Of a DNA stretch of 43,430 bases, positions 27,206 to 34,182 are shown in pieces. Made by a program: the position numbers and the translations under genes. The stretch covers positions 1-43,430 of the forward strand of contig UCFC01000006.1 in the NCBI GenBank assembly GCA_900471515.1, in the 5' to 3' direction. How positions within the stretch are numbered: the stretch's first letter is position 1; each line of letters starts with the position of its first letter. The notes below the pieces were generated by a model. It did no database searches, was not told the origin of the DNA, and was given only the letters and a program-made list of their open reading frames with translations. This DNA is from Hyphomicrobiales bacterium. Its GTDB lineage: Bacteria; Pseudomonadota; Alphaproteobacteria; Rhizobiales; Rhizobiaceae.

Positions 27206-27400
27206 TCAAACCTCCATAACGAGCCGGAAACGCAACCCCTCCTTATGCGATGCTCGAACGGATGGTTCGATGGTGGACGACCCCGCATGGACGATGCTTC
27301 CCGGATGGAGGGAGGAGGCTCGGGTCAAGCCTTGCCCGAAGAGGTAGCGGGCGGCGCGATTCGCGGCAAGGGGAAGCTTGCCGTCTTGCCCCAACCGGAA
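27206..27400. other. Gene-free stretch before repeat copy 1
   Basis: No supported coding region on either strand between the ATPase start and the direct repeat. Short ORFs here have no ribosome sites and no recognisable content. Confidence 0.45.
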
Positions 27401-27516
27401 ACATGGACCGCAGCGTCGATCCTGCCCATGAAGACCTTCGGCGGCACTCCCGGACCGCGGCTTTGCTCTGGATCACCCGGCATCCGGGGCGGTGGCGAGA
27501 TAGCCTGTGACGGCGC
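27401..27516. repeat. 116-bp direct repeat, copy 1 (contains a tetR 3' remnant)
   Basis: Aligns without gaps to 28535-28650 (offset 1134), with ten mismatches. On the minus strand its last part encodes TGYLATAPDAG and a stop codon, the C-terminus of the TetR protein whose intact gene contains copy 2. Upstream of 27516 the resemblance to tetR ends, so this is a truncated remnant. Confidence 0.85.
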
Positions 27517-27540
27517 AAAATGTCGGATTATGCTTCCATC

Positions 27541-27554
27541 GTGATAAATATCAC
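27541..27554. promoter_or_regulatory. Short inverted repeat GTGATA-AA-TATCAC
   Basis: Two perfect 6-bp arms with a 2-bp spacer, 25 bases after direct repeat copy 1 and 136 bases before the antitoxin gene's operator-proximal start. Possible protein-binding site; no partner assigned. Confidence 0.3.
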
Positions 27555-27629
27555 CGGCTCGCCTAGAGCGGATCTGGCGGCCTTTTTTCAGAAAGGTGCA
27601 TGGTTCGCCTTGTGAACGACGATGATTTC

Positions 27630-27661
27630 TTGCTGGTGCCAAGTATGATTTTATCATACTT
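27630..27661 (+). promoter_or_regulatory. Promoter and operator of the toxin-antitoxin operon
   Basis: AAGTATGAT-TTT-ATCATACTT, two perfect 9-bp arms (27641-27661), overlaps a plausible promoter with TTGCTG at 27630 and TATCAT at 27652 (16-base spacer). The antitoxin starts 29 bases later. Ribbon-helix-helix antitoxins repress their own operons at such palindromes. Confidence 0.65.
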
Positions 27662-27689
27662 TATAAGCAACCGAGGAAAGTTTACGACC

Positions 27690-27980
27690 ATGCGAAATGC
27701 CGAAAAGGTGACCATTACCCTGACCGCCGATATGTTGCAGAGTGTTCGCGATGCGGTCGAGGCTGGGGAATTCGCGACGACAAGCGAAGCGATACGCGAT
27801 GCGGTGCGCGTCTGGCAGCGTCAGCGCCTTGAAGACGCCGAGCGGCTTAATGCCATGCGCGCGCGCATTCGACGTTCTTTGGATGATCCACGCCCAAGTT
27901 TGTCGGCAGACGAGGCGGACGCGGAAATGGACCGTTTCATGAAAGGTCAGGAAAAAGCATCCCGCAATGCGGCGCGCTAG
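27690..27980 (+). CDS. ParD-family (ribbon-helix-helix) antitoxin
   Basis: 96 aa. The N-terminal ribbon-helix-helix is clear: EKVTITLTADMLQSVRDAVE followed by AGEFATTSEAIRDAVRVWQR, the ParD/CopG-type pattern with the ATTSEAIRDA turn. The C-terminal acidic part (RPSLSADEADAEMDRFMKG) is the toxin-binding tail. The ATG at 27690 follows GAGGAAAG; an upstream in-frame ATG at 27600 would read through the operator palindrome and is rejected. The gene overlaps the toxin start by 14 bases, the usual translational coupling. It neutralises the ParE-like toxin and represses the operon. Confidence 0.9.
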   Translation: MRNAEKVTITLTADMLQSVRDAVEAGEFATTSEAIRDAVRVWQRQRLEDAERLNAMRARIRRSLDDPRPSLSADEADAEMDRFMKGQEKASRNAAR

Positions 27981-28299
27981 GGTCATCTACCGGCCCGAGG
28001 CGCTTAACGACCTTCGCCAAATCTACATCCTCATTGCCGACATGAGTCAAAGCCATGTCACGGCCAACCGCTTTGTGAAGCGCATCATGGCGAGGTGTCG
28101 CAAGATCGGCGATGCGCCGAATGGCGGCCGTCCTCGGGATGATCTTTCGCCCGGCTTGCGAACCGTGCCGTTTGAGCGCTCCGCTGTGATTGCCGATCAC
28201 GTCACCGACGCCGTCGAGATCGTCAACGTGTTTTACGGCGGCCGGGACTATGATGCCCTGTTCCGCGAAGGCGACGACGTGGATGAGCAGGAATCCTGA
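27967..28299 (+). CDS. ParE-family toxin (RelE/ParE superfamily)
   Basis: 110 aa. The start RARVIYRPEALNDLRQIYIL has the ParE pattern YRPEALNDLxxIY, followed by the central helix region, GGRPRDDLSPGLRTVPFERS and the C-terminal strand VEIVNVFYGGRDYDAL, which matches the ParE/RelE fold end (I..V.HGRRD). ParE toxins poison DNA gyrase; RelE-like relatives cut mRNA. The ParE-like sequence and ParD partner favour the former. The C-terminus carries an extra acidic stretch. The module lies between two 116-bp direct repeats and so appears to be acquired. Confidence 0.9.
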   Translation: MRRARVIYRPEALNDLRQIYILIADMSQSHVTANRFVKRIMARCRKIGDAPNGGRPRDDLSPGLRTVPFERSAVIADHVTDAVEIVNVFYGGRDYDALFREGDDVDEQES

Positions 28300-28538
28300 G
28301 AATTTCCCGTCACGTCCAGTTGGCGCGCGCAGCGCGCTCGCGGCGGTTTTTCAAAGTATACACTTGGCGCCAAGATAATGCGGCAGCACGAGCGGCATGA
28401 CAAATAACAACACACCGCCCAGGCCAGGGCGATTCCTGCCTGACTCTTACCCAGCGAGGCGGCCCAGATGATGCCGATCGAGCAGAGGACCACGCCGATC
28501 TGGTAGGTGCAGGCGATGATGGGTTGAGGACCGTACAT
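28300..28538 (-). CDS. Doubtful small membrane protein or fragment
   Basis: A minus-strand frame opens with an ATG at 28538 inside direct repeat copy 2: MYGPQPIIACTYQIGVVLCS followed by IGIIWAASLGKSQ and AGIALAWAVCCYL, which would form two membrane helices. Beyond about residue 60 the frame becomes unlike a protein and runs antisense to the parE end (stop at 28248). No ribosome site precedes the ATG. It may be a remnant of a membrane protein gene carried on the inserted segment. The rest of 28300-28606 contains no other candidate. Confidence 0.25.
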
Positions 28539-28650
28539 GGGCCGCCGCGTCGATCCTGCCCATGAAGACCCGCGGCAGCACCTCCGGACCGCGGCTTTGC
28601 TCTGGATTACCCGGCATCCGGGGCGGTGGCGAGATAGCCGATGACGGCGC
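28535..28650. repeat. 116-bp direct repeat, copy 2 (3' end of intact tetR)
   Basis: Pairs with 27401-27516 at about 91% identity with no gaps. It covers the last 14 codons and stop codon of the tetR gene plus about 70 bases downstream. In the coding part the copies differ mainly at silent or conservative positions (stop TAA versus TGA). Confidence 0.85.
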
Positions 28651-29230
28651 GGCGGACGCGCTCCGTCAGCCCCTGTCTGTCCTCCTCGCCCTGCTCGCCG
28701 GCGGCATCGATCATGCCCTTGACGATCGCCACCACGTCATGCGCGGCAAGATCGGTATCGGGCTGCCGCGGCAGGTCGGGGCGACGGAGCGTGGCGCGGG
28801 TGAGTTCGAAAAAGCGCTGCTTGACCCGCTCTGTCTCGGGGTCGAGCGGCAGGCGCGCCTCCTCGTAATCCAGCAGGCGGGCAAGGGCAGGGCGCTCAAG
28901 CTGGTGGTGGACGCAGGGCGCGATCAGGGCCGAAAGCGCGGCTTGCCCGGTCGGCTGCTCGGCGGCCTTTTCCGCGTCACCGATGAGTGACACGGCCTGC
29001 CGCTGGATCAGGGCGCCGATCAGCGCGTCCTTGCGCGGGAAATACTGGTAGAGCGAGCCGACGCTGACGCCGGCCCTTTCCGCCACCGCATTGGTGGAAA
29101 AGCCCTCGTGACCGCGCTCTTCCAGAATGCGAGCCGCAGCCTCGACGATGGCCGAGACGGTTGCGAGCGAACGGGCCTGTCGCGGCGCTTTTCTGGGCGT
29201 TGAGCGGCTCTTGTAGGGGCTGTCGGGCAT
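28607..29230 (-). CDS. TetR-family transcriptional regulator
   Basis: 207 aa. After a basic leader (SPYKSRSTPRKAPRQARSLA) comes the TetR helix-turn-helix: IVEAAARILEERGHEGFSTN then AVAERAGVSVGSLYQYFPRK (about 28-68). The C-terminal ligand domain ends AVIGYLATAPDAG. The ATG at 29230 follows TGAGG; the frame is open upstream but is antisense to the SDR gene. It diverges from the SDR gene across 180 bases and is its likely repressor. Its 3' end is duplicated at 27401-27516. Confidence 0.92.
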   Translation of the reverse strand: MPDSPYKSRSTPRKAPRQARSLATVSAIVEAAARILEERGHEGFSTNAVAERAGVSVGSLYQYFPRKDALIGALIQRQAVSLIGDAEKAAEQPTGQAALSALIAPCVHHQLERPALARLLDYEEARLPLDPETERVKQRFFELTRATLRRPDLPRQPDTDLAAHDVVAIVKGMIDAAGEQGEEDRQGLTERVRRAVIGYLATAPDAG

Positions 29231-29255
29231 GGGCCTCAAATGCGAGTGGCGAAAA

Positions 29256-29280
29256 AGCGAGTTATCGCTCACATTATCGC
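29256..29280. promoter_or_regulatory. Candidate TetR operator between tetR and the SDR gene
   Basis: AGCGA-GTTA-TCGCT (29256-29269) overlaps a direct repeat of TTATCGC (29262-29268, 29274-29280, 12-base period). The site lies 26 bases from the tetR start, where autorepression would be expected. Confidence 0.45.
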
Positions 29281-29410
29281 CGTCAGATCGAGCGCACAAG
29301 CGGTCGGGCAGCACGGCAAGCCGGTTCTTGCGGCGCATCACCGGGCGGTGATGCGGATGCGCCTTGCTGCGCCTGCGGCCGCTTCTGCCGGAACGGAAGG
29401 GAAAAACGAC

Positions 29411-30148
29411 ATGACCAGGGACATGAAGACCGCCATCGTGACCGGCGCCTCCAGGGGCATCGGCGCAGCCATTGCCAGGCGGCTTGCGGCCGACGGCTTC
29501 CGGACAATCGTCAACTATGCCGCGGATGCCGCTGCCGCGGGCGCGGTGGTGGCCGCCATCGCCGCCGAAGGCGGCCATGCGCTCGCCGTGCGCGCCGACG
29601 TCTCGGATGCCGGGGCGGTGGCGGACCTTTTCGCGCGCAGCGAGGCGGAGTTCGGCACGGTGGACGTGCTCGTCAACAATGCCGGCGTCACCGCTTTCGG
29701 GCCGCTCGCCGAGGTCCGCGACGAGGACTACAACCGGCTGGTCGCCGTGAACCTGACCGGCACGTTCAACGGCATGCGCGAGGGCGCAAGGCGCATCGCC
29801 GACGGCGGCCGCATCGTCAACCTGTCGACCAGCATCATCGGCCATTATTCGCCGGGCAACGCCGTCTATACGGCCACGAAGGCGGCAGTGGAGGCGATGA
29901 CCCATATCCTTGCCAAGGAACTCGGCCCGCGCGGCATCACCGTCAACGCGGTCGCTCCCGGCCCGGTCGCGACCGAACTGCTGCTCGCCGGCCGCCCGCC
30001 GGAGCTGATCCGGCGCCTGACCAGCGAAATCCCGCTCGGCCGCCTCGGCCAGCCGGAGGATATCGCCCGGATCGTCTCGTTTCTGGCGAGCGGCGAAAGC
30101 GGCTGGGTCAACGGGCAGGTGATCCGGGCAAACGGCGGGCGGAACTGA
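29411..30148 (+). CDS. Short-chain dehydrogenase/reductase (SDR)
   Basis: 245 aa classical SDR, NAD(P)-dependent. TGASRGIG (11-18) binds the nucleotide, NNAG is at 89-92, and the catalytic residues are Ser139/141 (NLSTS), Tyr153 and Lys157 (YTATK). LGRLGQPEDIARIVSFLAS and the C-terminal GQVIRANGG are family hallmarks. The Asn-Tyr following strand 2 (TIVNYAADA) suggests NADP(H). GGAAGGGA precedes the ATG; the frame is open upstream without a ribosome site. Divergent TetR regulator. The substrate is unknown, probably a carbonyl compound. Confidence 0.94.
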   Translation: MTRDMKTAIVTGASRGIGAAIARRLAADGFRTIVNYAADAAAAGAVVAAIAAEGGHALAVRADVSDAGAVADLFARSEAEFGTVDVLVNNAGVTAFGPLAEVRDEDYNRLVAVNLTGTFNGMREGARRIADGGRIVNLSTSIIGHYSPGNAVYTATKAAVEAMTHILAKELGPRGITVNAVAPGPVATELLLAGRPPELIRRLTSEIPLGRLGQPEDIARIVSFLASGESGWVNGQVIRANGGRN

Positions 30149-30287
30149 CGGGTGCGGACCGGGCACCGCTTCGGTTCGGGTGTTCGATCCGTCTCGACCC
30201 GGCGCGTCGGTCTGCGGGTCGAGACAGACGCACATCCGCGCTCCGGCGCCGGGCGCGCTATCGCGTTCGCACATGGTGGAAACGGAC

Positions 30288-30316
30288 TTGCAATATCCCC
30301 TCCAGGGGGATAGGAT
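30288..30316 (+). promoter_or_regulatory. dmeF promoter with metal-sensor operator in its spacer
   Basis: TTGCAA (30288-30293), exactly 17 bases, TAGGAT (30311-30316). The spacer and -10 edge form the inverted repeat TATCCCC-TCCAG-GGGGATA (30294-30312), a G-tract dyad of the kind bound by CsoR/RcnR-family repressors. The CDF gene starts 30 bases after the -10. Confidence 0.8.
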
Positions 30317-30345
30317 ATGGATCGTTTTCAGCGGCGGAGCAAAAA

Positions 30346-31713
30346 ATGTTTTCGGTTCTCAAGGATTGGTTCGGTTTCGGGCAGGTCGGCCACGGTCATT
30401 CACATGGTCACGGATCGCACGGGCATAGCCACGGAGCGCATGGCGAAGGCGGCCACGGCCATGCGCATGGCGTCGTCGATCCGAGCATAGCTTCTTCCGA
30501 GCGCGGCATCTGGGCGATCAAGTGGTCGTTCGTCATCCTGGCGATCACGGCGGCGCTTCAGCTTGTGGTCGTCTTCTCCTCGGGCAGCGTAGCGCTGCTG
30601 GCCGATACGATCCACAATGTCGGCGATGCCGCGACCGCCATCCCGCTCTGGATCGCCTTCTCGCTGGTGCGCCGCGCGGCGAGCAGGACCTTCAACTACG
30701 GCCTCGGCCGCGTCGAGGATTATGCCGGCCTCGTCATCGTGCTGATCATCCTGTTCAGTGCGCTTGTCGCCGGCTATGAGGCGATCGACCGTCTTATCAA
30801 TCCGCAGCCGATCACCCAGCTCGTTGCCGTGGCGATTGCCGGTGTCGTTGGCTTCCTCGGCAACGAGGCCGTGGCCGTCTTCCGCATCCGCGTCGGACGT
30901 GAAATGAACAGCGCAGCGTTGATTGCCGATGGCTATCACGCCCGCACGGACGGTCTTACCAGCCTTGCCGTTGTGCTGGGCACGCTCGGCGTCTGGCTTG
31001 GTTTCCCGCTGGCCGACCCGATCATCGGCCTCCTGATCACGCTCGCCATCTTCGGCATCGTCTGGCAGTCGGCGCGCGCGGTCATCACCCGCAGCCTCGA
31101 TGGTGTCGAACCCGGCATCGATGACGAAATCCGTCACGCCGCAGGGCATGTCCACGGCATCGACCGCATCGTCGACGTCAAGGCCCGCTGGCTCGGCCAC
31201 AAGCTCCATACGGATATCGTCATCGCGGTCGATCCGTCGAAATCGCTATCGCAGGCCAATGCCATTGCCGCAAACCTTCGCCGGGAGCTTCAGGGGCACC
31301 TGCCGTCGCTCGGCAATGCCACAATCCAGTTCGACAATTTCGGCGCGCCGGCCGATGCGCATTGGCATGGGCATGGGCATGACCACGGCCGCCACCACGC
31401 GCCCGACCCTTTCACGGTCGAATCCGAGATCGCGTCCGGCCTGCTGGAGATCGTCGATACGGCCGAGGGCGAGCGGATGCGTTTCACCGTCAGCAGGCAC
31501 AAGCGCGGCCTGAAGGCTGTGGTTGAGATCAGGCGGCCCGATCATGTCGAGGTTCTGCCGCTCGTTGCCTCGCCGACAGACCACCACGCCTTGCAGAGCG
31601 CGGAGGCGCCTGCCGAGCCGCATGAGTTCGATGCGGTGCTCAAGCTTGGCTCCGACGACGGCAGCATCGATCTGCCGTTTCGCATGGAAGAGCCGGAAGG
31701 ACATCGTCACTGA
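30346..31713 (+). CDS. dmeF: Cation diffusion facilitator, DmeF-like (nickel/cobalt efflux)
   Basis: 455 aa, longer than typical CDFs (about 300). The N-terminus has 11 histidines between residues 16 and 41 (HGHSHGHGSHGHSHG...), then six membrane helices with the transport site H90-x3-D94 in ADTIHNVGD and H198-x3-D202 in ADGYHARTD, then a cytoplasmic metal-binding domain, a second His cluster (HWHGHGHDHGRHH near 340-352) and an extra C-terminal domain ending EGHRH. Gene context (a CsoR/RcnR-type regulator and an RcnA-like exporter) points to Ni/Co export as in rhizobial dmeRF. GGAG precedes the ATG at 30346. Confidence 0.92.
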   Translation: MFSVLKDWFGFGQVGHGHSHGHGSHGHSHGAHGEGGHGHAHGVVDPSIASSERGIWAIKWSFVILAITAALQLVVVFSSGSVALLADTIHNVGDAATAIPLWIAFSLVRRAASRTFNYGLGRVEDYAGLVIVLIILFSALVAGYEAIDRLINPQPITQLVAVAIAGVVGFLGNEAVAVFRIRVGREMNSAALIADGYHARTDGLTSLAVVLGTLGVWLGFPLADPIIGLLITLAIFGIVWQSARAVITRSLDGVEPGIDDEIRHAAGHVHGIDRIVDVKARWLGHKLHTDIVIAVDPSKSLSQANAIAANLRRELQGHLPSLGNATIQFDNFGAPADAHWHGHGHDHGRHHAPDPFTVESEIASGLLEIVDTAEGERMRFTVSRHKRGLKAVVEIRRPDHVEVLPLVASPTDHHALQSAEAPAEPHEFDAVLKLGSDDGSIDLPFRMEEPEGHRH

Positions 31714-31778
31714 CTTGTCGGCAGGGCTGTCCGCGGCGTAAGCTCGGACGGCCTCCGCAGCCGGAGGGAACCGACAGC

Positions 31779-32072
31779 ATGGACATGATGAGCGAAACCG
31801 AGCCCCACACGCACGCCACCCATCCTGAAATCGTCAAGCGCCTCAAGCGTGCCGAGGGCCACCTGAGGAGCGTGATTGCGATGATCGAGGCTGGCAAACC
31901 TTGCCTGGATATCGCCCAGCAGCTTTCGGCGGTCGAAAAGGCGATCGTCAACGCCAAACGCACGCTGATTCAGGATCACCTCGACCATTGCCTGGAAGAA
32001 ACGGTCGGCGCGCTCCCGCGCGACAAGCGCCAGTCGATCGACGAGTTCAAGACGATCACCAAATATCTCTGA
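31779..32072 (+). CDS. dmeR: CsoR/RcnR-family metal-sensing repressor (DmeR-like)
   Basis: 97 aa all-helical DNA-binding protein that releases its operator when it binds metal. Ligand positions: Cys42, His67 and Cys71, with spacings 25 and 4 as in the CsoR copper triad, plus His10 at the place of the RcnR N-terminal His, and extra His12, His15 and His70. KRLKRAEGHLRSVIAMIE and LDIAQQLSAVEKAIVNAK are family motifs. GGAGGGAA precedes the ATG, 65 bases after dmeF. In Rhizobium and Agrobacterium dmeR usually precedes dmeF; here the order is reversed. The likely target is the dyad in the dmeF promoter. Confidence 0.9.
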   Translation: MDMMSETEPHTHATHPEIVKRLKRAEGHLRSVIAMIEAGKPCLDIAQQLSAVEKAIVNAKRTLIQDHLDHCLEETVGALPRDKRQSIDEFKTITKYL

Positions 32073-32076
32073 CCGC

Positions 32077-32514
32077 ATGGCCGATCTTCTGGCCTATTTC
32101 GCACTGTTCGCTTCCGCCCTCGGCGCCGCGACGATCCTGCCGATGCAGTCCGAAGCCGTGCTTGCCGGCCTGCTGCTCACCGAGAAATATTCGACAGTCT
32201 GGCTGGTCGTGACCGCCGGCGCCGGCAACGTGCTCGGCGCCTTGCTGAACTGGATTCTCGGGCGCGGAATCGGGCATTGTCGCACGCAGCGCTGGTTTCC
32301 GGTCGGCCCGCAGGCGCTGGAGCGAGCGCAGAACTGGTATCGGCGCTACGGGAAATGGTCGCTGCTCGCAAGCTGGCTGCCAGTCATCGGCGATCCGATC
32401 ACCGTCGTTGCGGGCGTGCTGCGCGAACCGCTTCCGATGTTTCTGCTGCTCGTCGCCATCGCAAAGGTCGGGCGTTATCTTGTGCTGACGGCTGCAACGA
32501 CGGGCCTCGCGTGA
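32077..32514 (+). CDS. YqaA-family (DedA-like) membrane protein
   Basis: 145 aa, the length of E. coli YqaA, with about four membrane helices. Family marks: LPMQSEAVLAGLLL near residues 22-35, GAGNVLGALLNWILGRG near 48-64, and RYGKWSLLASWLPVIGDPIT near 90-109. DedA/YqaA proteins affect envelope homeostasis and small-molecule or lipid handling. It starts four bases after dmeR with no ribosome site, so it is translationally coupled, and its stop overlaps the next start. Inclusion in a metal-efflux operon is notable; its role there is inferred, not known. Confidence 0.88.
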   Translation: MADLLAYFALFASALGAATILPMQSEAVLAGLLLTEKYSTVWLVVTAGAGNVLGALLNWILGRGIGHCRTQRWFPVGPQALERAQNWYRRYGKWSLLASWLPVIGDPITVVAGVLREPLPMFLLLVAIAKVGRYLVLTAATTGLA

Positions 32515-33233
32515 TGCCTTGGCAAGCGATCATAGACTTTCAGCGCGAACTCTACCTGACCTTCGCCGGCCATATCAAAGCCTTCGCTGCCGGTGGCGGA
32601 TGGCTCGCCTTCCTCGCCTTCCTGCCGATGGGAATCGTCTTCGGCGCGATTCATGCGCTGGCGCCCGGCCACAGCAAGTCGGTGCTTGCCACCTATCTCG
32701 CCGGTTCCTCCATGAAGGCGCATCGCGCGCTTGTCGTCTCGATGGCTTTGTCATTCACCCATGTCGGCATGGCGGTGCTGATTTCGCTGCTCGCCTTGCC
32801 GCTCGTCTCGCATTCCTTCACGGACGCCGGTTCCTCGCCGCTGCTGGAGGCGGTCAGCCGCGGCCTGCTCGGCCTGATCGGCGCCTGGATGATCTGGAGC
32901 GCGCTGTTCGGCCATTCTCATTCTCATTCGCACGGCGAAGGGCTTGCCGTCGGGTTCATGGCCGGCCTTGTCCCATGTCCGCTGACGCTCTTTGTCATGA
33001 CTTTTTCCATCCTGCACCAGGTCGTGATCACGGGCATCCTCTTTGCCATGACCATGATGCTCGGCGTCGGCATGACGCTTTCTGCGGTCGCACTGCTTGC
33101 CGTTCTTTTTCGCGAGCAGCTGTCCCGGTTGCTGCGAACGCGGCCGCGATTGCTCGCGGCGACGTCAAAATCGATTGGGGCGATTGCGGGCCTGATCCTG
33201 GTTGCGATCGCGATCCACGAACTGATCGCGTGA
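32514..33233 (+). CDS. NicO/RcnA-type nickel/cobalt exporter
   Basis: 239 aa, about six membrane helices. The NicO-family motif HALAPGHSKSVLATYLAG is at about residues 47-64, a His-rich loop (FGHSHSHSHGEG) near 130, and GLVPCPLTLFVMTF near 148, as in RcnA exporters. The start overlaps the YqaA stop (TGATG at 32512-32516). It completes an operon with two different Ni/Co exporters (CDF and NicO) and their sensor. The inner-membrane location follows from the hydrophobicity. Confidence 0.9.
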   Translation: MPWQAIIDFQRELYLTFAGHIKAFAAGGGWLAFLAFLPMGIVFGAIHALAPGHSKSVLATYLAGSSMKAHRALVVSMALSFTHVGMAVLISLLALPLVSHSFTDAGSSPLLEAVSRGLLGLIGAWMIWSALFGHSHSHSHGEGLAVGFMAGLVPCPLTLFVMTFSILHQVVITGILFAMTMMLGVGMTLSAVALLAVLFREQLSRLLRTRPRLLAATSKSIGAIAGLILVAIAIHELIA

Positions 33234-33254
33234 AATTGCGGCGTGGGCGGCCGC

Positions 33255-33309
33255 TTGACACGAAAAACGGCGGCGCGCATAAAAACGCTATGGGGTTGCG
33301 ATCACCCCA
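33255..33309 (+). promoter_or_regulatory. chrBA promoter region with dyad
   Basis: TTGACA at 33255-33260 with CATAAA 17 bases downstream as a plausible -10, followed by TGGGGT-TGCGATC-ACCCCA (33291-33309), a 6-bp-arm dyad near the expected start of transcription. ChrB proteins can act as chromate-responsive repressors, so this is a candidate site. Confidence 0.55.
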
Positions 33310-33365
33310 CGAGGCGACATGCCGAAGAATCGCGTCCATGAAACCGAACAACGGAGGGACGCGTC

Positions 33366-34181
33366 ATGCCGTCATTTCTCGAAATATCGTCAGACAAGCT
33401 TGCCCGCATGGTCGGCACGCCCAATGCGCCCGTCATCGTCGATGTGCGCAGCGAAGAGGATTTCGCCCGCGATCCGCGGCTGGTGCCGGGCTCGATCCGC
33501 AAATCCCACAGAGATGTAACGGAATGGGCCGGCGGTTTTGCCGGCCCGGTGGTGGTCGTCTGCCAGGCGGGCGGAAAGCTTAGCCACGGGGTCGCCGCCC
33601 ATATCCGCCATGCCGGCACGGCCGCGGAAGTGCTGGAAGGCGGCTTCGAGGCATGGACAGGCGCCGGCGGCGCGGCCGTGCCCGCCGGCAGGCTGCCGCC
33701 ACGCGACGGGCAGGGGCGGACGGTCTGGGTCACGCGGGCGCGCCCGAAGATCGACCGCATTGCCTGCCCCTGGCTCATCCGGCGCTTCGTCGATCCCCAG
33801 GCCGTCTTTCTCTTCGTGCCGACATCGGACGTGTCCCTGGTTGCCGAGCGCTTCGGCGCCGTGCCGTTCGATGTCGAGGACGTGTTCTGGAGCCATCGTG
33901 GCGAGTTCTGCACCTTCGACGTGATGGTCGAGGAATTCGGTCTTGCTTCGGAGCCGCTGTCGAGGCTTGCGACGATCGTCCGCGGCGCCGATACCGCCCG
34001 CCCGGAGCTTGCGCCCGAGGTGGCGGGCCTGCTTGCCGCCTCGCTCGGCCTGTCGCGCATGTTCGTCGACGATCTCAGGCAGCTCGATGCCGGCATGCTG
34101 CTCTACGATGCCTTCTATCGCTGGTGCCGCGACGCCACGGACGAGACGCACAACTGGCCCTCGCCGAAAAAGGGAGGCTGA
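33366..34181 (+). CDS. chrB: ChrB chromate resistance protein with N-terminal rhodanese domain
   Basis: 271 aa. Residues about 5-110 are a rhodanese domain with catalytic Cys66 in VVVVCQAGGKLSHG; residues about 118-265 are the ChrB C-terminal domain (WVTRARPKIDRIACPWLIRR, RFVDPQAVFLFVP, HRGEFCTFDVMVEEFGL). This fused architecture is common next to chrA. ChrB proteins serve as chromate-sensing regulators or accessory resistance factors. CGGAGGGAC precedes the ATG. It is separated from chrA by one base, forming an operon. Confidence 0.92.
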   Translation: MPSFLEISSDKLARMVGTPNAPVIVDVRSEEDFARDPRLVPGSIRKSHRDVTEWAGGFAGPVVVVCQAGGKLSHGVAAHIRHAGTAAEVLEGGFEAWTGAGGAAVPAGRLPPRDGQGRTVWVTRARPKIDRIACPWLIRRFVDPQAVFLFVPTSDVSLVAERFGAVPFDVEDVFWSHRGEFCTFDVMVEEFGLASEPLSRLATIVRGADTARPELAPEVAGLLAASLGLSRMFVDDLRQLDAGMLLYDAFYRWCRDATDETHNWPSPKKGG

Positions 34182-34182
34182 C

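Noticed and set aside
29161..30345. Upstream part of a long plus-strand frame leading into dmeF
   Set aside because: This 395-codon extension is out of frame with the well-supported SDR gene and Arg/Gly-rich; dmeF starts at 30346 with a ribosome site after its promoter.
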